NCBI RefSeq assembly: GCF_020283565.1
Contig: NC_060061.1
Coordinates: forward strand, 13,181,362-13,245,361
DNA: 64,000 nt
Reading direction: 5' to 3'
Source: Trifolium pratense
Taxonomy: Eukaryota > Streptophyta > Magnoliopsida > Fabales > Fabaceae
Below the pieces are notes generated by a model, which ran no database searches, was not told the DNA's origin, and worked only from the letters and a program-made list of their open reading frames with translations. This document shows, piece by piece, positions 23,987 to 35,737 of the stretch (position 1 is the stretch's first letter; the number at the start of each line of letters is the position of its first letter). The translations under genes were made by a program, and so were the position numbers.

Positions 23987-26900
23987 TCATAAACCACCTA
24001 GAGGTGACTCTTGTTTATGGTCATCCACTAACCAGAGACCATAGTCACGAAATCGCTTTATCTTCTTCTCAAAACCAACTATGTAGTTGTTATGAATTAT
24101 AACATGTTTTCCTTTAGTTTCCTTAACCCATGTCTTGTTCTTGAAATATAATCCGCCTGTGGGGAATGCGATCTGTGGAAGCAGGTACAAATCGGCCTGC
24201 AATGGGGAAATTCATGAAAAGGAAATCTCAGGACCATTGAAGGAGAACCTTTTATGTTTTTAGTTTTTTGTTAAAAACAAGGAAATAACATATCTTCTTA
24301 CATATATATAGCACAAATCATCCATAGTACCCTACTATTCTTCTGTAATCTTATAAAAATTTATCAGCAACAAGATGTGTTCAATTGAATAAAAAAATAC
24401 GCATTCAATTTATTGGAAAATAAAGTAACTGTCAATTCATGAAACAAAATGAGACGTAATGCTTAAAAAATCAATACCAATATGAAGATGGGATTTATAT
24501 TATATTACCATGTCTGACTAACCAACCACAAAAAAAATCAACAATAACAATATAGTCAAGCCACTTGGCTCAAAAACCAAACGACACATCAAATGAGTGT
24601 GTTATTATGAGATGAGAGGAGCAAATAATATCCTATAGATAAAATTAATCAGCAACAGGCGCGTGGACGAAAAAATATAAAGTCGCTTTGAAGTTAAAAT
24701 CCAAAAAAAGAAATTATAATACAAATGAGTTGTTGATTTTAATCTAATAGATATTATGTACTCTTTTGATCATCTCTCACAATAACACTCTTCTTGCTTG
24801 ATGTCCCCTATATATGTGAGTGTGTGTGGTAATCTAGAAGAAATAACTTGCCAAATAAAATTATACTTTTTTTAGTATTTTTATGGAGGTAAGGTTGTGC
24901 ATGTATAACCTTACCAGACCCCACATTTTTTGCCACCTTTATTTTGTCATTAGATCTAGGAAATTTTAAATTTTTGTCATGGATAGGAAATAGAAATAGC
25001 ACTTGGATAAGAAATAGTATAATATAGACCTAACAACGCTGGTTAAACTGTCAAGGATAGGATTTATATTGAAGCCAATATTGGCATGGACTTTGCTCCT
25101 CTGTTAAAATTAAGAAACAAAATTTCCTATAATTGATCTCAAGCCTACGATGGCATGGGCTGTGTTACTTCATCAGAAACAAAAAAAAAAAATCCTATTT
25201 TATCATCAAACTCTAAATAAATTTTATTGTGTATTAGTATAACTAATGTGTGGAAGTTATACAAACTAGAAAGAAATAAGAAAACTGCAACATACCTCTT
25301 TAGCATTCCTCATTAAAGCCCAGTTAAAAGCAGGCTGATCATTAGATTTCTTGGTTCTAGACCATGGTTCATTTTGAAGCTCCTCAAGCCACTTTTTCAA
25401 TATTACCTTTGCTCCATCAGTAGGGCGAAGAAAAATCATGCAACTACATATATAAGGGCGCCCCTTTTTTCCCGGTGGTGGTAAATCATGAGAATGGTTC
25501 AATGGTTTGATCTGCTCTTACAAAGAAATAGAAAAAATCAACTCACACTTCTAAGAGATTGCACTTATCCTTGATCTGACAAAATATTTTAGATGATAAA
25601 TCAGATAAACTGTATCATGCGTTTTAACTTTCTTCTCTTCTATTATTTATATACAATATTGTAATATATCCTTCCTTTTCTTTAATGCAAAAAAAAATAT
25701 CCTTCCTTTTCTAACCACCGCGCCTACTAACTAACAAACTGCAACTAACTTATATGGTTTTCAAACAAAATTATATATGTAATCACACACAGTAAATGCA
25801 TTATAGTAGACAACAAGTTTCTAAGATTGATGTAGCTTGGAGTTATAACATAAGAATTGAAATGAAGCATAAAAACAAATGAAATTAAATGAGTACTTAC
25901 TGCAGTCATATCATCTGTAAAGTACACATCATGGTCCCCTTGCAGATAAGGAAATGGGTCAGCTAACCAAACCATGTCTACATCATTGTACATTACATTG
26001 TATCCAAGCTCCAAAATCTTCAGCAGATGGCTTGGTCTCCTGGCTGTAAAGTTGAAGAAACCCTATACAGTGAAATAAACAAGCACAGTTTATTACTCAG
26101 CACCACAGAAGAGAAAGAAATGTATCCAATAACTAATAATATCACAGCAAAGATAAGCTCAAAAAAAAAGAAAAACCACCCGGTATGACAAAGTCCGTTA
26201 CATTTCCAAGAAGCATCCAAGATAATAACAATAGTTCATGACACACATCAGATAATCAAAGCACATTCTATAGATACAAGCCTATAATAAAGTCAATGAA
26301 GTCATTATTGTCAATCATGAACCACAAAAATAGTGGGTTTGTTTAAATTCCGCTATAGCCACTATTGGACACAACATTTTACTAAATAGTTATTGCAAAA
26401 CAATAGTGATTTACTCAAATTCCGCTATGCTATCACACTATAAGCGTCGCTATAGCACGGAAAATTGCCACCCGGGATGAGAGTGTGTTACATTACCACC
26501 AAGAGGCATCCAAGGTAAGTGACAATATTTCAAGTAACCATAAAAGACAATTAAAGCACAAGCTTATAACGAAACCTCAATAATAACCAAGCTTATGTAA
26601 ATGATTTATTTAATCAATTTTTCTTTTTGAAACGACCAATGTTACTCCTGAGTCCTTACTTCCTTTTCACTTCACTTAACTCATCCGCCCACAGACACCA
26701 AGCCATCGATAAAATCAAGTTCTAACTTCTTAGATTATTATTTGGTTAGAATGAAAATGAATGCACATTTTGAAGACAAACATATATTCCAACAAAACCA
26801 ATATTTATCAACCATCAAATACAAACCTGAGAACCAAACTTATGAGCAGCTTCAACATCAAGCACAGGAGGAATAAGAACAGCATGACCAGGCCAAAGTT

Positions 26901-27309
26901 CATTAACCTTATAAAGTGAAGGATAATCCTCAGCAATAACAAGAACCATATCTTGACGCTTCTGCATACTGATACTAATCAACCAGTTATTCAAAAATGG
27001 CAAATAAGGTTGACTAACAATACAAACAATCACAGTTCCATTTTTTGCCACAAAGGTAAGTGCTTGATCCAATGTATAATGACCCCATTTTGAAATTTCA
27101 GGGTTTGAAGTAAAGAACAGTTTTTGAGGCATTCCTACCCAAGGGCATAAAACACCAAACACAATTATGAGAGATAATAGTGAAAAGAGGATTATAGGGC
27201 TGAAAATTGAAAAGGATTTCTTTGAATTTGTTGAAGAAGAAGCTGAATTTAGAAATTGATTTGAAAAAGGGTTGTGGAGTGGTCTATGGTGTAGAAACCC
27301 TGATGACAT
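23987..27309 (-). CDS. GT77 xylosyltransferase, MGP4/RGXT type (rhamnogalacturonan II)
   Basis: Four minus-strand exons (27309-26827, 26062-25901, 25511-25296, 24196-23987) join in frame to 356 residues, close to the roughly 360 of Arabidopsis MGP4/RGXT4. It has a short cytosolic tail, one membrane anchor at about residues 33-53, then the catalytic lumenal part, i.e. a type II Golgi protein. Blocks VIVCIVSQPYLPFLNNWL, FNFTARRPSHLL and the DVD motif in NDVDMVW (metal and nucleotide-sugar binding, residues 188-190) are those of UDP-xylose:fucose alpha-1,3-xylosyltransferases, which build side chain A of the pectin RG-II. In Arabidopsis MGP4 is needed for pollen tube growth. The substrate is inferred from the family. 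The 5' flank recurs at 29433. Confidence 0.92.
26330..26480. repeat. hAT-like MITE fragment in GT77 intron 1
   Basis: The sequence repeats aattccgctat twice and ends cgtcgctatagcac, the 'cgctatag' signature of the element in the LYM2 intron at 36359. Borders unclear. Confidence 0.4.
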
Positions 27310-27410
27310 TTTGGGATTTTGGGGAATGAGATCTAAATTAGGGTTAAATGAAAGGGATTTGAGAATTGGGAATTGAGATCGGGAAAGTGGGTGATTTGGT
27401 TTTTTTCCGG

Positions 27411-28730
27411 CGGGAGGGATTAACTGTCAGTGATGTTTTGGTGGCATTGGGAATTAATGTACGGGTGTTTGGGTATCAGCTTTTGAAATCGATTATGCAC
27501 TCAAAATCGATTCATGGTGGAAACTGATTATTGTTTGTAGATTCCACGGCGGTGATTTAGACTGACGGTGTTGTTATTTTACTAAATTTATCCCTTTTCT
27601 GGTTATTTCTTGCATAACCGACATACTCAGCAAGGTGTTCAAAGTTGTTAGAAGTTGAAGTTAAAACTTGCTTAAAAATAATAATAATTAATTGCACTTC
27701 ATCTCTATTTTATAAACTCAGAAAAATTGTCCCCTATTTTAAAATTGAATTTTTTTTATCTCTATTTTTACATTTTTTTGCAATTTTTGTCTTAACTCAT
27801 ATTTTTGCCTTAAAAGTTTTCATACAAAAAAAAATGATTTTTTGTCTCAAATGTAATATTTCATCTTTAAATTCAATGTCTGAAACGATGAATCACCTTT
27901 TATGATGCCAAAAAATAAAAAATTTAGAGTAAAAATATGCTCGGGAACAAAATGGCAACAAATACGAAAATAGAGACAAAAAAAAATTGATTTTAAAATA
28001 TGGGGACTAGTTTTGTGAGTTTGATAAAATAGGAGGACCAAAAGTACAATTAAGCCAAAAAATGGAAAATTAGAATATGCACTGACGGTGTAAAATAATT
28101 TTATAGTGTTGTCTAATATCAACTATTCTCCTAAATCATTTTACTATATTCCACTTTAATTATTTGATATAGAGTAATGTTTAATTTTTATAGGATATCA
28201 GTTTAAAATTAATTTATACGGAAAGAAAATATCCACTAAATTAAAAAATAGTAATATAAAAAAAATCCAATAGATTTAGCCTACCGGTGAATGTTTGAAT
28301 AGTATGTTTGATCCTGAATTTGATCTTCGGTTTCATTGTAATAAAAAATAGAAATATAAAAGAAATTAATTTCAATAAACATACGTGTAAATAAGATATT
28401 ATAGACCAAAATCAAATTTAACCCAAGTAAATATTAATGTTAGGCATGCTAGTTTGGAGCATACAACACCATCACAATAAGCTTTAGGTGATTCAAATTA
28501 TGAGTCCTAAATATGAGATTTTCTGCACTGCACTAGAGATTGTGTTTTCTGTTTCCTTTTTTCGATTGAAAATACATAAAACAAATTATACGAGTTTTAA
28601 ATCAAGAGTTTTTAAATGAGATGCTGCGAGTCTCTTCTAATTCAATTAAGGTCTTGAGTTTATCATTGACTTAGACATGCATATAATAATACTGTTTGCC
28701 ATGGTTATTAATTTCAGTCGTTAAATTTAA
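27411..28730 (+). repeat. Duplication copy A
   Basis: Segments of this stretch recur in order and orientation in 29433-31450: ctgtcagtgatgttttggtgg (27426), aattaatttatacgg (28206), catacaacaccatcacaataagctt (28459) and ttctaattcaatta (28635). Copy A also holds the MITE at 27685, which copy B lacks. Confidence 0.7.
27685..28056. mobile_element. Mutator-like MITE of the GGCTTAATTGCAC family
   Basis: The left end ttaattgcacttcatctctatttta and right end (inverse) ggcttaattgtacttttggtcctcc are imperfect inverted repeats, continuing inward through gtcccc...attttaaaat. The target duplication is not readable. Related to 13793 and 39843. Confidence 0.55.
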
Positions 28731-29432
28731 ATTAGACGGTCCATGACGATATTCAGCTGTATGTCCGTGACGCAGTTGCAGCGCAAAACCAGAGTATGCA
28801 ACCAGCACAATCGTGAGAGATGTATTGGGATTATACTCCAGAATTAAAAGAGGTTTGGTATTCGTATTTTAAGTTTGATTTGTAGCTCTTCTGGATGTGA
28901 ACGTAACTTGAGTGCATTTCCAGTTGCATCAACAAAAAATGAATGATTTGGTTTATGTGATGACCAACATGAGGTTAACAAAGAAAGAAACATTATAAAA
29001 CTTGCATTACACAATAACTTAAGCAATTATCATGCACAGATAAACATCTTACATCATAAATTTCTCAACAAAAAAAAATCTCATAATTTCTTAATAAGTT
29101 ATATCTCAACAATAATTTAAGCAAAATTATCACACATAGACCGATAAGCAAACACTCTTATCTTTGTCTAATAATCGAAGTTAGTTACACAAAGAACCAA
29201 GCTTCTTGATTCAAGCTTCAATGGCGGAATCAAGCAATTGACCGATCAATTCTTGCTTGTGTCGTAAGAAACGAAGATATCGCAAAATTCTGATGATGGC
29301 AAGCATGAAATCTGGTTCTTAGACTCTGGTTGCATTAATCACATGGTGGGAAACAAAGATATATTGGTTGTTTGATTATGATGATATCTTCAAAGATTCT
29401 GTCAAATTGGGTGATAATTCAAAAATGACAGC
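28731..29432. other. Spacer between duplicated segments
   Basis: Holds the Copia remnant at 29215. The minus-strand open frame at 28844-29026 has no recognisable family and no coding context. Confidence 0.45.
29215..29432 (+). pseudogene. Copia gag-protease remnant
   Basis: One frame reads HEIWFLDSGCINHMVGNKDI, which contains the aspartic protease core L-D-S-G-C-x-N-H-M of Ty1/copia polyproteins. A nearby frame continues FDYDD...DSVKLGDNSKMT after a frameshift. The start near 29221 (ATGGCGGAATC) resembles a gag start, so the piece may be an internally deleted or processed fragment. No RT or LTR adjoins. Confidence 0.7.
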
Positions 29433-31450
29433 TAATTAATTGTTAGTGATGTTTTGGTGGCATTGAAATTAATTTAGAGGTGTTTGGGTATTAAGTTTTG
29501 AAATTGATTATGCACTCAAAATCAATTCGAGATTGAAGCTAATATTAAAAATATAACATATCATTTTTTATGTATATATACTAATAGGGATTTGCTAAAT
29601 AGTACGATACGATTACGTAAGAAAAGCAAGAATACAACGTGTAGTGACTTTAAGGAAATAAAAGAATATAAAATTTGTTTTTTGTGGAAATCATGCCCGT
29701 ATATTGATGAAAATGGACGGATGGTAATAATTCACGCGTTTCGTTGTTTGCTTTTTTCGTAACAACAAGCATTTTTCATACTAATATGTATCATAAATAT
29801 TTTTGTAGTTTTATTACTCTAAACATTGCCAAAATTAAATAAGTGTTTTAAAAAAAAAAAAGTGTTTTAAAAATATATTAACAAGTTTTATTTAATCCTT
29901 TGATTATCGAGAGAAGGAGTCATGGTAATATGGAGTTCTATTGCGATGTAACTAAAGTATGATCAATAATTATTTTGCCAATTTTTTTTTATTATTATTA
30001 TTTAGAGGCAGATGCTAATAAGTGCCATAGAGACATTTATTAAGAAACTAAATATTTAAAAAATTGTGTATTCTTACACCTTAAAAATAAACAAAAATTG
30101 TTCTTTTCAAGAGAAAACTCTTTCTATTTTCTATTTTTATTTCTTAATAATAGACACTTGTTAGCAAGACTCAGATTTAAAATATAAAAAAAAAAAAAAA
30201 ATTGTGTCAAAATATTACATGGTACTATGGTAGTAGGAAATTCAAATTGAAGTGGGGGCACCAGCCCACACAGCCATATACATGGCTCCGTCCCTTATGG
30301 ATGTTTGAGTTTTTATCGGATGATGTAAAAATTAATTTATACGGAAAAAACCTATTCATTAAACTAAAAAAATAGTAATATAACAAGAGAGATTAATTTC
30401 AATAAACATACGTGTAAAATATTTCTTACACTGACTCTAATTTTTATTATTTTTATTTATAATAAAGCAGAAGATCGAGATCATAATTTCATGCATACTT
30501 GTGTCGAAAAAAAATATTTCATGCATACTAATCAAACCTTTTACCATTAGACCAATCATTTCTCTAATTATTATTATTATTTTTTATACAACACTGTCTC
30601 TTATACTAGGCTAAATAAAAAATTATAGGGATATTTTAGAAACTAATTTTTCTTTTACAGAAAGAAACTAATCTTAGAAAGTGGCAATATGAAATTATTT
30701 GGTTGGATGTATTAATAAAATAATATACACTATTTTTTTTTTTTTGAGAAAAAAATAATATACACTATTGATGCATATATAAATTAAAATCGAGTACAAA
30801 ATTGTGTGAAATATTTTTCACCTAAAATAAATATTAATGTCAGGCGTGCTAGAGAGAATACCGCGTCTATGTTAGGTAAACTAGTTTGGATCATACAACA
30901 CCATCACAATAAGCTTTGGTTGGGTGATTTAAATTAATAAATTATGATTTATGAGTCATGAGATTTTCCGCACTCCAGATTGCGTTTTATGTTTCCCTTT
31001 TTTTGGTTGAAAATACATAAAATTAAATTATATGTGTTTTTACTCAAGAGTGCTTAAATGAGATGATATGAATCTATTCTAATTCAATTAAAATCTCGAG
31101 TTCAATCATTAACTTGGACATACAGTAGCAGAATAACACAGTTATTAATCTCAACCATTGAATTTAGATCAGACAGTCCAGATTATTCACAAAGTCAAAT
31201 AATCTCATCCATCAATTTAGATTAGATGATATGCACACAATAAATAAAAACAAACAAAATATTCAACCAATAAATAAAACCAAATAAAATTGCAAACTAT
31301 CAAACTCTTACACAATTGCAATTTTTTACAAGGACTAAAATTACAAACCCTCTCGACTACAATTTTTGAACGAAAAAATTACAAACCCTCCTCTCAACAC
31401 TCGCAACTACCCGAACCCAATTCACTCAAAGACGCGGTTGCAGCACGAAA
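29433..31450 (+). repeat. Duplication copy B
   Basis: Direct, diverged copy of 27411-28730 with several insertions: ttgttagtgatgttttggtgg (29438), aattaatttatacgg (30333), catacaacaccatcacaataagctt (30893), and the gacgcggttgcagcacgaaacc end (31432) matching gacgcagttgcagcgcaaaacc (28769). The extra sequence near 30430-30830 includes a MITE-like block. The upstream gene body was not duplicated. Confidence 0.65.
30010..30170. mobile_element. Short TIR MITE
   Basis: Imperfect inverted ends: gatgctaataagtgccatag on the left and, inverted, cttgctaacaagtgtctatt on the right, both followed inward by taagaaact-type sequence. Related to the element at 40590. Confidence 0.55.
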
Positions 31451-31743
31451 CCCATCACTAAACCCAGGTTCCAAAAGGCGTACGAAACGGTCCAAAGGCT
31501 CTATAAATGTCCACAACCCGCTTTGCTTTGGTGTCCCTTGTTTTCTTTTCTTTACAGCTGAGACCAAACACTTGAATTCAATGCACATGCGCTTTCCCAC
31601 TGTCTTTTTAGCTTCACTTTCACTTTAACCAACCAGTACTATATCAAAAACAAACATTATTTCTAGTACTCTACTCACCACATAGTCTTATTCACAAAAA
31701 AAAAAAAAACACACTCAATTTGCTTACATTGTATTCTCAGCAA

Positions 31744-34687
31744 ATGAGATTCACAATTTTGTTTGAACAAATGAGATTCTCAGCGGTGTATTTTGTCTTA
31801 TTATTATTGGTGTTAGTAGAAGTAGCAACATGTTCCACATTTTTCACCAGAGAGCAAAAGCTATTAGAATTCAACCACAAACTTGATCAAAAACTAGCAT
31901 CATCACCTACTTCTTCACAAACAAAGATGGTATGTAATTAATCTACGTACATTGTATTATTAATTAAGTATTTTTACACAGATTTCTAATAATATAGTAT
32001 GTATTTTTTTTTTATGGTTTTTATTTGAATGTGCATGATTAGAGTAATAGGGTGTTGTACCCGAGTGAATATGGTGGAGACCCAACAGGATCAGAAGAGA
32101 GTAGTGATGCCATTATGAAAGCTGTGGAAGATGCTTTTAAGTTGCAAAAGGGTATTGAATTAGTAGCAGGGGTGAATGATTTGGGAGGTGTTGTTATTGA
32201 TTTGGGAGGTGGAGACTATAAAATCAGTAAACCAATTACCTTTTCTCCAGGTGGTGGCAATATTGTGGTTAGTATCTCTTTCATGATATTTCTGATCTGC
32301 CATACATTTTTCATTTTGCAGTTGTGAATTTGTTTACTTCCCAATGGAAATCTAATGCTAGAAAAACATATTCAAAAATTTGTTTTAACATAACAAAAAT
32401 TCAACATACTATGTTAGCCTCATCCTTCATATTCTAAAATTTTACTTTTCATTTCTTATATTAAATAGTCCCTAAACACTAGTTAAAGAGCTTAATATAG
32501 GAAAATAATCTTAAAATTTGTATAATTTATCTTTTCAAAATATGAAAAGAAAAATGTATTTTTCAATACAAAATTTATGATTTTTAGTTTTCTTAACTTA
32601 GTAGTACATACCAAGGTTATCAAAACCGGACCGGACCAGCTGGTCGGATCGGTCGGACCGTGAACCGGTCATGAAAACGGTTTGGTTTTGAGCAAAAAAT
32701 GGATAGGAAACCGACCGGCAAAAAAACGCGTGAATCGGGGTCGAACCGTGACGAACCGGCGAACCGGTCGGGCGGTTTTGCAGATTTTTTATTTTATTTT
32801 TTAAAAAAAAAACAGGGCAAAACGACGTCGTTTTAACTTTTTTTTTTAAAAAAAAATCTGAAACAAAACAACGACGTCGTAGAGATAGGAAAGGTTTTTG
32901 TTTTTCATCTATTATTCATTTGGTTTGAATTATAAATTTTATTTTATTTTGACTTGTGATATTTTATCTTTTTAATGTGGTTCATTATGAAATATTGAGC
33001 AATTATTCATATATTTTTATTTATATATTAATTAAAATATATATTTAATTACAAACGATTCGATCCCGATTGAATCCGGTCCGACCAATTGAACCTTAAA
33101 CCGGTGAGCTCCCCAGTTCGATGACCGGTTTAGTTCTGACAACGTTGGTACATACCTTTAAAAAAGTTCAAAATAACTCTTGTAAAAGTTGCACAAAAAA
33201 TAGAGAAATAAATCATAGCTGACAGTAGGTGTCCTTTTTAACTAGGCTTACACGAGCAAACATGGAGACCATGACACGTGTTTGACCATTTATCACTTTT
33301 CTCTATACAAAAAGTTTAAATTTTAGATACTTTCTTTAAGAAAAATATGCTTCCTTTTAACATGTTCTTCCTAACATGTATCTTAGCCTATATGAGTTAG
33401 TTTGGTGTTGAGGACTTGAAACTTATGAGTGTACTCTTCTCAATTGTTTGAGAAGTGGAATTGATGTCTTTTTATATTAGTTGGTTTTTGAATCGAATAT
33501 CGAATCTTAAAAAAAAAAAAAAATGTATCTTAAACATTTGCTAACATGTTTTAAGAAATTGAAAAATAAAAAGTTTATGTCAAAATAATAGTAATAAGAT
33601 TTAGACTTTTTAAGAATTTGAATGTATGATTGAATAGGTAAAAGGAGGAACCTTGAGAGCATCTGATACTTTTCCTGGTGACCGACATCTAATTGAGCTG
33701 TGGTCATCAAATTCCAAGAAACTTGACACAACAGAATCTAAGCAAGGTGGTAGCTTCAATGATATTAAAGCACAAAACAATGGAATTTACTATGAAGACA
33801 TAACTTTCAGGGACATCCTCTTTGATTCAAGCTATAGAGGAGGAGGAATTTTCATCGTCGATTCTGCTAGAATCCGGATCAACAACTGCTTCTTCCTGCA
33901 TTTCACAACACAGGGAATTCTAGTACAGCAAGGACATGAGACATTCATATCAAGTTGTTTTCTTGGACAACACTCAACAGTCGGTGGAGACAAAGGTGAG
34001 AAGGGTTATTCAGGTGTCGCTATTGATCTTGCTAGTAACGATAATGCAGTCACAGATGTTGCGATTTTCTCGGCAGCTGTTGGTATTGTGTTAAGGGGTC
34101 AAGCTAACATTCTATCCGGTGTGCATTGTTATAACAAGGCGGCATGGTTTGGAGGTATAGGTATCTTAGTGAAATTGGCTGGTAATTCTTTAACTAGAAT
34201 TGACAACTGTTATATGGATTATACTGGTATAGTAATGGAAGACCCTGTTCAAGTTCATGTTACTAATGGTTTATTTCTTGGGGATGCTAATATTTTAGTA
34301 AAATCCGTCAAAGGTCAAATTTTGGGTTTAAATATAGTTGATAATATGTTCAGTGGTGATCCTAATAAGAAGGTTCCAATTGTAAATCTAGATGGGGAAT
34401 TTAGTAATGTTGATCAAGTGGTGATTGATAGAAACAATGTGAATGGTATGAGCTTGAGATCAACGGTTGCGAAGTTAACTGTGACCGGTAACGGCACGAA
34501 GTGGGAGGCTGATTTTTCATCAGTTTTGGTATTTCCTAACAGGATTAGTCATGTTCAATATTCATTTTTTGCTCAAGAGGAGCCAAAATTTGTAGCACAT
34601 TCTGTGACCAATGTGTCAGATAATGTTGTAGTTGTGGAGAGTGAGAAAGAAGCTAAAGGTTTGGTCTTCTTCAGTGTTGAACAATAA
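31744..34687 (+). CDS. QUARTET3-like polygalacturonase (pectate-lyase superfamily)
   Basis: Three exons: 31744-31929, 32043-32267 and 33638-34687, in frame, 486 residues. A hydrophobic signal peptide (FVLLLLVLVEVATC) precedes the mature protein; the ATG at 31771 starts right at this signal and may be the real start (477 residues). The domain opens with VLYPSEYGGDPTGSEESSDA, the D-PT-DS-like start of pectate-lyase-3 superfamily helices, then GGVVIDLGGGDYKIS and a long right-handed beta-helix in exon 3. The order and length match Arabidopsis QRT3 (about 480 residues), secreted by the tapetum to degrade pectin of the pollen mother cell wall so that microspores separate. Whether this copy acts in tetrad release or is a relative with another tissue role cannot be read from sequence. 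Intron 2 carries the MULE at 32613. Confidence 0.88.
32613..33147. mobile_element. Mutator-like element in QRT3-like intron 2
   Basis: Ends AAGGTTATCAAAACCGG and (inverse) CAACGTTGTCAGAACTAAACCGG, subterminal repeats of ggtcggaccg and aaccggt type, and internal acgacgtcgt palindromes. A perfect 9 bp duplication GTACATACC lies at 32604-32612 and 33148-33156. 535 bp, no coding capacity. It lies wholly within the intron, and its high GC ends contrast with the AT-rich intron around it. Confidence 0.85.
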
Positions 34688-35737
34688 GTAAGAAGCTAGG
34701 GTAAATGTTCATTAATGTATTTAAAGAGTTCTGTTTAAATAATATTTTGATTCACTAGTATAGCTTATTGCTGCAGAAATTGAATTTCTGATAAGTAGGA
34801 ACATGACCTGTAATCACAAAAAAGCTGTCGTGTTTATCATACAAAACATAACAGCGAGCCAGTGATAGACTGTATAAATTCAAATCCTACTTAATGGCCT
34901 GACTTGCAATTTTTATCAGTATATCTCGGATGATTTACTATCTTATATCTAATCTAATCTATGTGGAACTTGAGTTTTCTCTGATACATTTTCTCACGCC
35001 CAACATTATTGGAAAATAAGGCGGCTAAATCATAGTCATCCTGCTAGGCATTGTGCAGAGGTAACTTGCGCATCTAAAACTACATATATTTGTCTTCAAA
35101 ACTAGTGACTAAATTATGATGGGAAAATTGACTATAAACAATTAGAAGAACTTAACATTAGGAAAATCAACACTTGGAGTTTTCCATTATAAGCCTGAAG
35201 TCCAAAGTGTGAATTTGAATTGTCCACCATGAAGAAGACCTATGGAAAATTCAGCACAAACATTTCCTACTAATTCTAATGGTCAAAATTAGGACTAATG
35301 ATCCTCATTAGCAATAGTCAATAACGGCCTAACTCCTCTAGGCGAAGAATTTTCTTACCTTCTAACTTTCTATCTCCAATTCAGAACTCATACAAGTCAT
35401 GATCATGAACAGGGAGTGAATATAAGAGAAAATATTGAAAAAGATACACATCATTGTAGTTCAAACAATATTCTTATTCCTCCAAACATGCTATGTTACA
35501 TATATTGTAAGTGTATCTTTGAAATCAATGAGTTTGACAAAATCATGGTAACACTGTGATTAAGCCTAACTCACAATTCATCCAAACATGCACTAAATAG
35601 AAGAAAAAAACATAAAAAGTTTAGTAGCGGGGCAACACTCACAAATCACAACACTAAACAATGAGCTCATAGATTACTAATCCACAGAAAGAAAGAAAAA
35701 GAAAAGTAAGTTAAGAACAAGGATGCAGGGTACTATA
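34688..35737. other. Spacer between convergent QRT3-like and LYM2 genes
   Basis: 3' flanks of both genes. A fragment near 34955-35030 (atgtggaacttgag...ctcacgcccaacattattgg) matches the inner part of the TRIM at 38669, so it is a relic of that family. Confidence 0.5.

Noticed and set aside
28844..29026. Minus-strand frame with hydrophobic start, like a small secreted peptide
   Set aside because: No ATG context, promoter or conserved Cys pattern; sits between repeats.
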